Source of the DNA: CAYNFT01 sp964396535
GTDB lineage: Bacteria > Chloroflexota > Dehalococcoidia > Dehalococcoidales > UBA2162
Direction: 5' to 3'
Assembly: GCA_964396535.1 (NCBI GenBank)
Contig: CAYNFT010000002.1
Location: forward strand, 1 to 51,458
Length of the DNA stretch: 51,458 nucleotides
Each line of letters opens with the position of its first letter. The stretch's first letter is position 1. Of this stretch, positions 23,451-32,259 are shown piece after piece. Both the position numbers and the translations under genes were made by a program. The notes under the pieces were generated by a model. That model worked only from the letters and a program-made list of their open reading frames with translations. It made no database searches and was not told the DNA's origin.

Positions 23451-24929
23451 TTGGACTGTAATTACCTGACCTGGATAGTTTTTCTGCCGCTGGCAGGGGC
23501 AATCCTTATTGCCCTTTTCGGCGGTGGCCGGGAAAAACTGACTAAATACCTGGCGGCTATTTTTACCATTGTGCCTCTGATTTTAGCCATTGTTGCCTTT
23601 GCCAGCTTCGACAGGTCAGCAGGGGCGGAAGTATTTCAGTTTCAGACAAAGGTCTCCTGGATTTCAGCCATTAATGCTAACTTCCATCTGGGTGTTGATG
23701 GGTTGAGCTTACCGCTGGTGGTGCTGACCGCTTTTCTGGGTCTGGTGGTAGTGCTTCTATCCTGGAAGGAACACCTCAGAGTGCGTGAATATTTCGTCTG
23801 GCTCCTGCTCCTCGAAACGAGTATCCTGGGGGTGTTCTGCTCCCTCGACCTGCTGCTGTTCTTCGTCTTCTGGGAGATAGAGATTATCCCTATGTATTTC
23901 CTCATCTCTATCTGGGGTTCAGGCAGGAAAGAATACTCAGCGATAAAGTACGTTGTTTACACTTTATTCGGCAGTGCTCTGATGCTGGCCGGCATTCTCA
24001 GCCTCTACTTCACTACCGGTAGTTTGAATATGGTGGAGATAGCCCGGGGTGGACTGGCTATGGTGCAATCGGTTATGCCCGCAGCAGCCATCTTCCTCTT
24101 GCTGATTGTCGGCTTTGCTGTCAAGCTGCCCGTCGTTCCACTGCATACCTGGCTACCAGATGCCCATACCGATGCCCCGACGGCAGGAAGCGTGATGCTG
24201 GCCGGGGCACTAATCAAGATGGGCGGCTACGGGATGATTCGAGTCTGCGTAAGCATCTTCCCAGAGGTTGCCCGAGATTATGCCCCCGTACTGCTGACAC
24301 TGGCGGTGATTAGCGTGCTCTACGGAGCCGCCATAACCTTGAGGCAGAATGACCTCAAGAGACTAATCGCTTACAGTAGTGTTAGCCATATGGGGCTGGT
24401 GCTGCTTGGCGTCTTTGCTCTGGGAGAGGTGAGCCTGACCGGAGCTGCCCTGCAGATGGTCAGCCATGGTCTCCTCACTGGCCTGCTCTTTGCTATGGCA
24501 GGTCTGACCATACACAACGTCGAGGAGCGCGACCTTAGAAAGCTCGGCGGTCTGGCACGGCAGATGCCGATTATCGCTGTTATTTTCTCAATAGCCGGAC
24601 TGGGTTCTCTCGGGCTGCCGACTACCAGCGGCTTTGCCGCCGAGTTTATAACCTTTACCGGCAGCTTTTCCAGCGGCGCTCAGGTATACACCATTCTGGC
24701 AGTTATCGGCGTGGTTCTGGCTGCTGGCTATACCCTCTGGATGCTGCAACGGACATTCTACGGTCCGGTACTGGAGCAGTACGATGGTGTCAAGGATGCA
24801 GATACTCTGGAAAGGGTCTATATGTTTGCCTTCGTAGCTTTGATTATGCTGGTCGGTATTTATCCGGCAATCCTGACCGATATTATCAAGCTTGGTATTT
24901 CGCCCATAGCGGGCTTAATAGGTGGTTAA
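23451..24929 (+). CDS. nuoM: NADH-quinone oxidoreductase subunit M
   Basis: 492 residues, TTG start with AAGGAG nine bases upstream. It is the second antiporter-like proton pump, with FVFWEIEIIPMYFLI, VKLPVVPLHTWLPDAHTDAP and SHGLLTGLLFAMAGL. The lysine and glutamate residues of the proton path are in place. It follows nuoL by 16 bp. A perfect hairpin lies in the 57-bp gap before nuoN. Confidence 0.95.
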   Translation: MDCNYLTWIVFLPLAGAILIALFGGGREKLTKYLAAIFTIVPLILAIVAFASFDRSAGAEVFQFQTKVSWISAINANFHLGVDGLSLPLVVLTAFLGLVVVLLSWKEHLRVREYFVWLLLLETSILGVFCSLDLLLFFVFWEIEIIPMYFLISIWGSGRKEYSAIKYVVYTLFGSALMLAGILSLYFTTGSLNMVEIARGGLAMVQSVMPAAAIFLLLIVGFAVKLPVVPLHTWLPDAHTDAPTAGSVMLAGALIKMGGYGMIRVCVSIFPEVARDYAPVLLTLAVISVLYGAAITLRQNDLKRLIAYSSVSHMGLVLLGVFALGEVSLTGAALQMVSHGLLTGLLFAMAGLTIHNVEERDLRKLGGLARQMPIIAVIFSIAGLGSLGLPTTSGFAAEFITFTGSFSSGAQVYTILAVIGVVLAAGYTLWMLQRTFYGPVLEQYDGVKDADTLERVYMFAFVALIMLVGIYPAILTDIIKLGISPIAGLIGG

Positions 24930-24937
24930 AGCGGGTT

Positions 24938-24964
24938 CCCAGAAAAATCTCCGATTTTTCTGGG
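24938..24964 (+). promoter_or_regulatory. Perfect 12-bp hairpin between nuoM and nuoN
   Basis: CCCAGAAAAATC, loop TCC, GATTTTTCTGGG: 12 of 12 pairs. It starts 8 bases after the nuoM stop and ends 22 bases before the nuoN start. No T-run follows, so it is not a standard terminator. A role in mRNA processing or protection is possible. Confidence 0.6.
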
Positions 24965-24986
24965 TGCTTAAAATAAGGAGTAGATA

Positions 24987-26444
24987 TTGAATCTTGGGCT
25001 CTTCATACCAGAGATAAGTCTGGCTGCCTTCGCTGTAGTCGTAATCCTGCTTGACCTTTTTATCGAGCGAAAGGGAGCGTTAGCGGTAATCAGCCTGATT
25101 GGCCTGGTGGTAGCCGCTGGCTTCACCATAGCCATGCGGGGTACTTTTGAGGGCATCTTTAACAATATGCTGGCGGTGGATGGCTTTGCCATCTTCTTTA
25201 AGTTGCTATTCCTGGGCATTGCTGGTCTGGTTATTCTAGCCTCGACTGATTATGTATCAAAGTTTGCCCGCTTTCGGGGTGAATACTATGCTCTGGTGCT
25301 TTTATCGGCACTGGGGATGATGCTGATGGCAGCCACCAAGGAGCTAATCTCCATCTATATCGCTCTGGAGCTAACCAGTATCTCGCTCTATGTTCTGGCT
25401 GGCTTTCTGAAAGACCAGAAATCAACTGAATCCTCACTTAAATACCTGCTGCTGGGCGCTATATCCTCGGCGGTACTGCTCTACGGCATGGCGCTGGTCT
25501 TCGGCTCCACCGGTGAGACGCAACTGGGTAAGATTGCCGAGGCTATCCAGGGGATGTCTCTGGCAACTGTTTCAGCCAGTCCGGCACTTATCGTGGGTAT
25601 AGTGCTGATGGTAGCTGGCTTCGGCTTCAAGATTGCCGCCGTCCCCTTCCACATGTGGGTGCCCGATGTCTATGAGGGAGCACCAACACCGATAGTTGCC
25701 TATCTCTCCGTAGGCAGCAAGGCGGCCGGCTTTGCCATTATCCTTCGGGTCTTTTCCTCCGCCTTCGGACTCCCTGACTGGCTTAGCTTGAACTGGGGTA
25801 TAATCTTTGCCGTTCTTGCCGCTATCGGTATGTTCCTGGGTAATTTAACCGCCCTTCCCCAGACCAACATCAAGCGTATGCTGGGCTACTCCAGCATAGC
25901 TCAGGCCGGCTACCTTATGGTGGGGCTGGCTACGATGGGAGTTTCCCCATCCGCCGATATTATGGGGCAGAGCGGCGTTCTCTTCTTCCTGGCTGGCTAC
26001 GCACTTGCCAACCTGGGAGCCTTTACCGCTATTATCGCTATTTCAAATAAGCTTGGCAGTGACCTAATTGCGGATTTCTCAGGTATGATTAAGCGGGCAC
26101 CGCTGCTGGCTTTAGCCCTGAGCCTGTGCCTCATTTCTCTTATTGGCATGCCGCCAGCCGTCGGCTTCATGGCTAAGTTCTATATCTTCAGAGGTGCCGT
26201 GCAGAATGGCTTGCTGTGGCTGGTGATTATTGCCGTGCTAAACAGCGTAATCTCCGCCTATTACTATCTGCGGGTGGTGAAAGTGATGTGGTTTGGCGAG
26301 CCAGCCTCTAAAGAAAAGGTGCCCTCTTCCGGAGCTCTAAGGTTGGCCCTGGCCGTCTCTTGCCTGGGTGTCCTGCTTCTGGGCATTATCCCCGGCTACA
26401 TAATGAACCTGGCCGAATCAGCCACCAGACTGTTCACTTCTTAA
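24987..26444 (+). CDS. nuoN: NADH-quinone oxidoreductase subunit N
   Basis: 485 residues, TTG start with AAGGAG upstream. It is the third antiporter-like proton pump, showing IYIALELTSISLYVLAGF, FKIAAVPFHMWVPDVYEGAP and IKRMLGYSSIAQAGYLMVGLA. Last gene of the nuo operon, which converges on the YbjQ-like gene. No clear terminator is visible in the 131-bp gap. Confidence 0.95.
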   Translation: MNLGLFIPEISLAAFAVVVILLDLFIERKGALAVISLIGLVVAAGFTIAMRGTFEGIFNNMLAVDGFAIFFKLLFLGIAGLVILASTDYVSKFARFRGEYYALVLLSALGMMLMAATKELISIYIALELTSISLYVLAGFLKDQKSTESSLKYLLLGAISSAVLLYGMALVFGSTGETQLGKIAEAIQGMSLATVSASPALIVGIVLMVAGFGFKIAAVPFHMWVPDVYEGAPTPIVAYLSVGSKAAGFAIILRVFSSAFGLPDWLSLNWGIIFAVLAAIGMFLGNLTALPQTNIKRMLGYSSIAQAGYLMVGLATMGVSPSADIMGQSGVLFFLAGYALANLGAFTAIIAISNKLGSDLIADFSGMIKRAPLLALALSLCLISLIGMPPAVGFMAKFYIFRGAVQNGLLWLVIIAVLNSVISAYYYLRVVKVMWFGEPASKEKVPSSGALRLALAVSCLGVLLLGIIPGYIMNLAESATRLFTS

Positions 26445-26575
26445 CCACCTGCTTAGGCAACACCCACCCTCAAAAATTCTTTCCTGTTTCCCACCTGATT
26501 AGAGCTACTAGCAGGGCTATTACTGCCCAGTCACTAGCTCCGGTCCCCTCCTAAGCTTACTTGGCTCTCTGTCCG

Positions 26576-27136
26576 TCACATAGTCGGGTTACTGAGTTTA
26601 ACAGCCGTGCCGTAGGCTAAAAACTCAGCAGCACTACCGATGACACTGGTAGTCATGAAACGGACGTTAATAATTGCGTCAGCCCCCAACTCCTCAGCCT
26701 GGGCTATCATTCGATTAGCAGCCACTTCACGGGCCCGCCCCATCATCTCCGTGTACTCAATCAGCTCGCCACCAAGAATCAGACGCACTATAGCAGAGAG
26801 GTCTCTTCCGACCCAGATAGCAAAGATAGTGTGCCCCTGAACCAAACCCAAAATCTCGGTAACCTCTCGCCCCGGGACTTCTGTAGAATTCTGGAGCACC
26901 ACCTGAGAACGGGACTCACCGGTCGGGAGTTCCTCTCCCCGGGCTCTGCCCTGCCGCTGTTCTATGGCTATTGTCAGTAAGACCAGCAGAATACCACCTA
27001 TCACCCCAAAAAGCGCAATCTTGAACCACAGGGGCAAACCCGGATAGTTATAGATGTACCATGGCATCCCGGCAAAGATTAGGGTGAACAGCCCAAGTAC
27101 GACGGCTGTAGAACCGACCAGACGAAGTATCTTCAT
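26576..27136 (-). CDS. YbjQ/UPF0145-family protein with N-terminal membrane anchor
   Basis: 186 residues. Two hydrophobic spans cover residues about 9-28 and 38-60, followed by a cytoplasmic linker. The C-terminal YbjQ domain contains VPGREVTEILGLVQGHTIFA and ADAIINVRFMTTSVIG, ending AEFLAYGTAVKL. The fold forms rings in structures of the family; its function is unknown and the label heavy-metal-binding is weakly founded. ATG at 27136 with AAAGGAGGG upstream. Single-gene unit with its own promoter. Confidence 0.85.
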   Translation of the reverse strand: MKILRLVGSTAVVLGLFTLIFAGMPWYIYNYPGLPLWFKIALFGVIGGILLVLLTIAIEQRQGRARGEELPTGESRSQVVLQNSTEVPGREVTEILGLVQGHTIFAIWVGRDLSAIVRLILGGELIEYTEMMGRAREVAANRMIAQAEELGADAIINVRFMTTSVIGSAAEFLAYGTAVKLSNPTM

Positions 27137-27212
27137 AATCCCTCCTTTTGCAATTATTAAGAATCACAACCTAAAATGCCAGTGAACAACTAAATTTCCA
27201 ATTATCTGGCAT

Positions 27213-27240
27213 AATATAATACGCAGACGAGCCCTGTCAA
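27213..27240 (-). promoter_or_regulatory. Promoter of the YbjQ-like gene
   Basis: On the minus strand, TTGACA (27240-27235) is followed after 16 bp by TATATT (27218-27213); an alternative TATTAT with an 18-bp spacer overlaps. The leader is about 70 bases. Confidence 0.6.
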
Positions 27241-27258
27241 CAAAAGGAGAGGAATATC

Positions 27259-27284
27259 AAAAGAGGGGCAATGCCCCTCTTTAA
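27259..27284. repeat. GC-rich repeat, copy 8 (hairpin 2 only)
   Basis: AAGAGGGGCA-AT-GCCCCTCTT stands alone between the lipoprotein gene and the YbjQ promoter. In the minus direction the hairpin could end the transcript that comes from further right, or simply be a repeat remnant. Confidence 0.6.
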
Positions 27285-27366
27285 GTTCTATGGTTGGTTT
27301 TTAGAGCTAAATAAGTTTAGGCTAGCTAACCGCCTATCTTAGACTTTCCTCCAATTGAGCTTCTGG

Positions 27367-28329
27367 TTATGGCTCAAAAGTTTCCATCAGCTCCTCTATC
27401 TCTGATAGAGTTATAGCATAGTTTATGATTACCCAAGAATCGGCAATCTCCACTTCTATCTTATCCAGCAGCTCCTTTATCTGCTGGTCCGGGCTCATAG
27501 CTCCGAAGAAGCCTATGGTACTGCTGAGGGTATCCCCAGCATCCTCAGCAGATTCTGCACTCAGGAAATGCAAGTCTATCCGGGCGGTTATCGTCTCCAT
27601 CTCTTTGCCGAGAGCAAAGCCAACTGTTTCGACATCGGCAAAAGACTCCATAGATATCGGCATGTCACCCGGCATAGGCTCTTCAGTTATTGATTCTCTG
27701 GTCTCTTCGGGGACTTTCAAAGCAAGCTTAATTAGCGCATCACCGAACCGATTATAGGTATCAAGTACTACGCCGCTAGCCCCCGCCTTCTCGCCTTTAC
27801 TGACATCAATGGCATCCTTGACCGCTTGCGTCGTGCCGAGAAGAACCATCTCGTCACTTAAAAATGTAAAGGCAAATCCTTCATCCTGGTCTATGTATAA
27901 TTCATAACCCTTATAGTCGCTAACGGTGAAATCCAGCCCCCACTCTTCTTCGATTTGGTCAATAAGCTCGTTTTTATCGAAGGTCGCCTCAACAATAATC
28001 CCCAGATACTCTGCCTCCTCTATGGAGGTCATGTCGGCAAACACTACCGCCTCAGAAATATCGCGCGGGTCAATTCCTGTCTCCTCAATGACATTGTCCA
28101 GCGCCTCCTCGAATGTTTGAGGTTGCCCCTCTTCTATCTCGGCTCTGTTGTACGCATCTCTTAAATCTTGGTCATTCAGGATTTTACTCACCTGAATACT
28201 GACAATCATATTGGCATTCCGGGGTATAAGCTCCATAGCGGTTAGCTCTGGTGCCCCCCCACATCCTGCTGCCGTTATCAGCACAAGAACCAGTATTAGG
28301 AAACAAGAAAGTAACCTCTTCAAGCCCAT
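27367..28329 (-). CDS. Predicted lipoprotein of unknown function
   Basis: 320 residues from the ATG at 28329, which has GGAGG eight bases upstream. A GTG three codons earlier is part of that ribosome site and is not the start. The N-terminus is a lipoprotein signal peptide: GLKRLLSCFLILVLVLITAAGC, split here as a basic start, a hydrophobic core and the lipobox TAAGC. The mature part is acidic, about 290 residues, beginning with LIPRNANMIVSIQVSKIL. It alternates short strands and helices and has a repeated style of SDYKGYELYI segments. No catalytic motif is recognised. Single gene, attached to the outer face of the membrane. Confidence 0.75.
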   Translation of the reverse strand: MGLKRLLSCFLILVLVLITAAGCGGAPELTAMELIPRNANMIVSIQVSKILNDQDLRDAYNRAEIEEGQPQTFEEALDNVIEETGIDPRDISEAVVFADMTSIEEAEYLGIIVEATFDKNELIDQIEEEWGLDFTVSDYKGYELYIDQDEGFAFTFLSDEMVLLGTTQAVKDAIDVSKGEKAGASGVVLDTYNRFGDALIKLALKVPEETRESITEEPMPGDMPISMESFADVETVGFALGKEMETITARIDLHFLSAESAEDAGDTLSSTIGFFGAMSPDQQIKELLDKIEVEIADSWVIINYAITLSEIEELMETFEP

Positions 28330-28422
28330 AGCCTTCACCTCCCTTTCCGCCTATTTTGACCAGTATACCACGCAGACCAGCACTATTAGAAGAGTTGAGC
28401 CTGTTTTACTCTACCCCACCCC

Positions 28423-29052
28423 CTAAATTTTTATAACCCTATAAAGTTTATGCTTTTTTATGTATTCGGCTACTGGCTCGGGAACGAGATGGTCAATAGA
28501 TAGACCTTCAGCAACCCGCTTCCTGATTTCCGTGGCACCTATGTCTATCTCTGGCTTATCCAGAATTATCAAGCTCTGGGATAAGCCAGGGACAGCAGTT
28601 TCCAGGGAGTTCAGGTCCGGGAGTGAATAGCCTGGCCTAGGAACTGCCACCAGACGACACATCTGAATTATCCGGGATGGCTCCTTCCATCGGGAAAACT
28701 GGGCCAGACTATCCCAACCTACGATAAAAAATAGCTCGTTCTCAGCACCAAGCTTATCTCGCAACCCGGCAACAGTATCAACAGTATAGGAAGTACCAGC
28801 CCTGTCTATCTCTATATTGGACAGTTTGAAGAAAGGATAATCAGCAATGGCCAGGCATACCATCTGGACACGGTGCTCTGCGGCTGAAATGGAGCTATCT
28901 ACTTTTAGCGGTGTCTGAGCAGCAGGTACAAAAAGAACCTCAGCCAGTTCAAGCCGAGCTCTTGCTTCCTCAGCCACCATGATATGCCCCCTGTGCACAG
29001 GGTCAAAAGTTCCACCCAGCACGCCTATGTTCAATTTCGACCTCCTCAACAT
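28423..29052 (-). CDS. nadD: Nicotinate-nucleotide adenylyltransferase
   Basis: 209 residues from the ATG at 29052; a frame to 29088 adds 12 residues without a ribosome site. The nucleotidyltransferase core has IGVLGGTFDPVHRGH with the conserved H-x-x-H-type phosphate loop, and VGWDSLAQFSRWKEP. IGATEIRKRVAEG near the end is the family's second ATP motif. It makes nicotinate adenine dinucleotide in NAD synthesis. It follows obgE by 60 bp in the same direction. Confidence 0.94.
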   Translation of the reverse strand: MLRRSKLNIGVLGGTFDPVHRGHIMVAEEARARLELAEVLFVPAAQTPLKVDSSISAAEHRVQMVCLAIADYPFFKLSNIEIDRAGTSYTVDTVAGLRDKLGAENELFFIVGWDSLAQFSRWKEPSRIIQMCRLVAVPRPGYSLPDLNSLETAVPGLSQSLIILDKPEIDIGATEIRKRVAEGLSIDHLVPEPVAEYIKKHKLYRVIKI

Positions 29053-29112
29053 TGTTTCTCTACAGTGATTTAGCCAGACCCCGGACAACCTATTTTACTT
29101 TAAGAGCATCGA

Positions 29113-30387
29113 TCACCACTCCCACTCATAGTCGCCACAACGAACTTTATCTCCCGGTTTAATCCCGGCCTTTTCTAAAACCTTTTGAACTCCCAGTCTA
29201 CCCAGTTGCCTCTGGACCTGCTGACGTACCTCAGGGCTAGTCATATCCACTCTGGCAACAATACGTTCCAGCTCAGGTGCCTTCACAATAAAGGTATCCC
29301 CATCCTTATGCACACTGGGCCCAACATCCTTGGGCTGAGGACGAAAGACCCTTTTTTGAATCTTCTTGCCCTCTCCTCCCTCAGCATCAACCTGAGTAAG
29401 CATCTTCATAGCTTCAGCCATAAGCTCGGAAACGCCATCCCCCCTAGCTGCTGAAATAAAAAGAACACGAGTTCCGGCATCCTTAAAAGCATTTCCGATT
29501 TCAGCTAATTGAGCCTGCACCTGGGGTAAATCAATCTTGTTTATCACTACAAGCTGCGACTTTTGAGCTAACTCTAGCTCAAAAGCACTGAGTTCAGCAT
29601 TCACCCGAACCATATCTTCTACTGGGGATGCCGAGGCACCATCTATCATGTGAATTAGTATTTTAGTGCGCATAATATGACGTAGAAAATCGTGCCCCAG
29701 ACCTCGACCAAGATGGGCGCCATCAATTAGCCCTGGAATCTCCGCAATAACAAAACTCTTCAGTCCCACCTCAACTACGCCTAAAACAGGCTCGAGTGTA
29801 GTGAACGGATAGCTGGCTATTTTAGGCTTGGCTGCTGAAGCAGCAGCCAATAAAGTGGACTTACCTACATTGGGAAAACCAATAATGCCTACATCAGCAA
29901 TAAGTCTCATTTCCAATATCAGGGAGAGCTCCTCCCCAACCTCCCCCTTTTGTGCAATGCGTGGAGCTTGATTGGTCGACGAAGTAAAGCGTGTATTGCC
30001 CAGTCCTCCCCTACCACCCCTAGCTACCACTGCTTGCTGGCCGGCTTGAGCACAGTCTGCAACGAGAGCCTCATCACTGCTTCTCTCTTTATCCAAAACA
30101 ATGGTCCCCGCTGGAACCTTCAACACTAGGTCTTCCCCACTCTTACCATGCTTTTTCTTACCCTTACCGCCTTCACCCTTACTCGCCCGGTAAACCCTCT
30201 TTCGCTTGAACATACGCAGACTGGTGACACTCAGGTCAGCTAATATAACCACATTACCACCATCTCCACCATCTCCACCATCAGGGCCACCAAACGGAAC
30301 ATGTTTCTCCCGACGAAAACTTACCGCTCCATCCCCCCCATCCCCAGCTCTTATCACAATTTCTACTCTATCAAACACAATTAGCAT
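29113..30387 (-). CDS. obgE: GTPase Obg/CgtA
   Basis: 424 residues in three parts. The glycine-rich Obg fold (about 5-160) has AGDGGDGAVSFRREKHVPFGG. The G domain has GFPNVGKS (170-177), switch II EIPGLIDGAHLG and VINKIDLP. A C-terminal OCT domain (about 345-424) follows. Obg binds the 50S ribosomal subunit and links growth to GTP and ppGpp levels. The canonical DIPGLIEGA is EIPGLIDGA here. The ATG at 30387 has AAGGG very close; the GTG four codons in is an alternative start. Confidence 0.95.
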   Translation of the reverse strand: MLIVFDRVEIVIRAGDGGDGAVSFRREKHVPFGGPDGGDGGDGGNVVILADLSVTSLRMFKRKRVYRASKGEGGKGKKKHGKSGEDLVLKVPAGTIVLDKERSSDEALVADCAQAGQQAVVARGGRGGLGNTRFTSSTNQAPRIAQKGEVGEELSLILEMRLIADVGIIGFPNVGKSTLLAAASAAKPKIASYPFTTLEPVLGVVEVGLKSFVIAEIPGLIDGAHLGRGLGHDFLRHIMRTKILIHMIDGASASPVEDMVRVNAELSAFELELAQKSQLVVINKIDLPQVQAQLAEIGNAFKDAGTRVLFISAARGDGVSELMAEAMKMLTQVDAEGGEGKKIQKRVFRPQPKDVGPSVHKDGDTFIVKAPELERIVARVDMTSPEVRQQVQRQLGRLGVQKVLEKAGIKPGDKVRCGDYEWEW

Positions 30388-30572
30388 CCCTTAGCTTTTT
30401 TTATTATCTGACAGTAGATATATACTATTATTAATAATACTAGCACGTATTGGTACAGGTTAAAATTGGAGGTGGGGGTAGGTAAGATTTGGTGAAGTTG
30501 AGGCTGCTTTGTTTGAGGTTATGAAACGGTTGCCAGGTCTGTTAAAAATTAGGTAGAAGTTGTCCAAAACTT

Positions 30573-31943
30573 TCACAGGTCTTGTTGGATGCCGTTCTTC
30601 AATGTGGAGTGGATTTCTTGTTGGATATCGAATATTTTGCGTCTTAAGGAAGGGTCGTTATTGATATCGCTGGCGATTTTTTGATAAGCATGGCTGACAG
30701 TTGCCGGGGTTCTGCCTCCTAACTCCTGACCGATTTCAGCCAGTGAGCAGTCGGTTTCCTGTCTGGTAAGATACATTGCTACATGCCGGGCTAGAGCGGT
30801 TATCTCGTCTCTTTTCCGACTTTTGAGGTCGGAGGGAGTTAGCTGGAAGCTGTTGACCACTGCTTCCATTATTAGGTGGGGTGAAGCAGGAGCAGTAGGA
30901 GACTCGTTTCCGGAGATATCCTTAAGTGCTTGAGCAGCTAACTCAGGGGTAATCATGGCTCTAATTAGCTTGGCGTAGGCAATAACCCGGTTTAGGGAAC
31001 CCTCCAGCGCTCTGATGCTTTGCTGAATCTGGAGGGCAATGAGTTCTAGGACGTCGGCAGTAATTTCTATTCCTTTTTGTTTAGCCTTGGCCTGTAGAAT
31101 AGCCAGGCGTGTTTCAAAATCGGGCGCTTGAATGTCAGTAACTAACCCCCATTCAAAACGAGACCGCAGTCGTCCTTGCAGGAAAGATATGGCTTTAGGG
31201 GGACGGTCGCTGGTAATAGCAATTTGATGGTTGGCGTTGTGAAGTTCATCGAAAGTATGGAAGAAATTTTCTTCTGTCTGCGTCTTGCCACTGAAAAACT
31301 GGACGTCATCGACCAGAAGCATATCAGCACTTCGGTATTTATTACGGAATTCATCGGATTTTTTCTCTCGGAGCGCCTTTATCATTTGGTTGGTGTACTC
31401 TTCAGCGCGAACGTACAGTACCTTAATGTTGCTGGCTAGGGCTCTATGACCGATAGCTTGTAAAAGATGTGTCTTGCCTAACCCTGCCCCGCCATAGATA
31501 AATAAGGGGTTGTAGCTATTTCCCGGGTTTTGAGCGACCCCTAGAGCGGCGGCATAGGCTAACTGATTGGAATTACCAACGATAAAAGAACCAAAGGTAT
31601 ACTTGGGATTAAACAATGGGAGGCTTGATTGTTGAACCGGGGCGGATTTCCCCCGGCTCCTGTAGCTTGGTAGTGTGCTTTGCTGGTCGGCATCTACCTG
31701 GAATTGTACCTGGACCTCTTGATGGGTAATGCCAGTGAGCACTTTTTCAATTAAGGAACGTTGATTCTTATCCAGGTATTCGGCAACGAAGGTGTTGGGA
31801 ACACCGATGACAAACTTACTATCTTGATAACCAAGCCCACTAGTCTTTGCCAGCCAGGTGCGGTAGTTTGGCTTATTGACTTGGATTTGCAACTCACCCA
31901 GGGCAGTGTCCCAGATTTGCTGCGCTGGCCTAGCTTCTATCAA
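30573..31943 (-). CDS. dnaA: Chromosomal replication initiator DnaA
   Basis: 456 residues, TTG start with AGGGGAG upstream. Domain I ends near residue 85 and domain II is a short linker. Domain III has Walker A GGAGLGKTHLL (151-161) and Walker B MLLVDDVQFF (207-216). The DNA-binding domain IV carries the box-recognising helix SLAEIGQELGGRTPATVSHAYQKI. DnaA opens the replication origin. dnaN, gyrB and recF are not beside it, so the standard dnaA-dnaN order is broken here, as in some other Chloroflexota. It is transcribed away from fmt. Confidence 0.97.
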   Translation of the reverse strand: MIEARPAQQIWDTALGELQIQVNKPNYRTWLAKTSGLGYQDSKFVIGVPNTFVAEYLDKNQRSLIEKVLTGITHQEVQVQFQVDADQQSTLPSYRSRGKSAPVQQSSLPLFNPKYTFGSFIVGNSNQLAYAAALGVAQNPGNSYNPLFIYGGAGLGKTHLLQAIGHRALASNIKVLYVRAEEYTNQMIKALREKKSDEFRNKYRSADMLLVDDVQFFSGKTQTEENFFHTFDELHNANHQIAITSDRPPKAISFLQGRLRSRFEWGLVTDIQAPDFETRLAILQAKAKQKGIEITADVLELIALQIQQSIRALEGSLNRVIAYAKLIRAMITPELAAQALKDISGNESPTAPASPHLIMEAVVNSFQLTPSDLKSRKRDEITALARHVAMYLTRQETDCSLAEIGQELGGRTPATVSHAYQKIASDINNDPSLRRKIFDIQQEIHSTLKNGIQQDL

Positions 31944-32259
31944 ACTCTTCTCCCCTTAGTTTAACTCTTAAAGTTAACCCTCAAAAACTGAGGTACTATT
32001 TCGCCTTGGTTAGGGGTTGTAAGCCAATTTCGCAGGGACTGGAGACGAAATATTCAGGTAGAAACAGTTAAAATAATACCAGACCAGCATTCTTGGCTGG
32101 CAAGGTTTTTAATGGTGGTTGATGGCCAGTTTCAAAGGCTGTGTTCTCTTGCGAGGTCTGTCAGGCTTCCTTTTTTGCCTAATTCCCCACCGATAGGTAT
32201 GAAGTGTTAAGTTGTTATTAAAAATTTTCGATGATACAATTATTGGCGGGAGGTCTAGG
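31944..32259. promoter_or_regulatory. Divergent dnaA-fmt intergenic region
   Basis: This 316-bp gap carries the promoters of both genes. A small dyad TTAACT-CTTAA-AGTTAA (31961-31977) lies 18 bp before the dnaA start. On the minus strand TTGCCA (32103-32098) and TATTAT (32078-32073), 19 bp apart, form a weak dnaA promoter candidate. An AT-rich stretch covers 32205-32245. I searched by eye for the DnaA box TTATCCACA and close variants and found none, so I do not call an origin. Confidence 0.4.
32212..32240 (+). promoter_or_regulatory. Promoter of fmt-mazG
   Basis: TTGTTA at 32212-32217 and TACAAT at 32235-32240 with a 17-bp spacer. The leader to the TTG start at 32260 is about 13 bases and contains the GGGAGG ribosome site. 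Confidence 0.55.

Noticed and set aside
31944..32259. Replication origin beside dnaA
   Set aside because: No convincing DnaA boxes seen; an AT-rich stretch alone is not enough.
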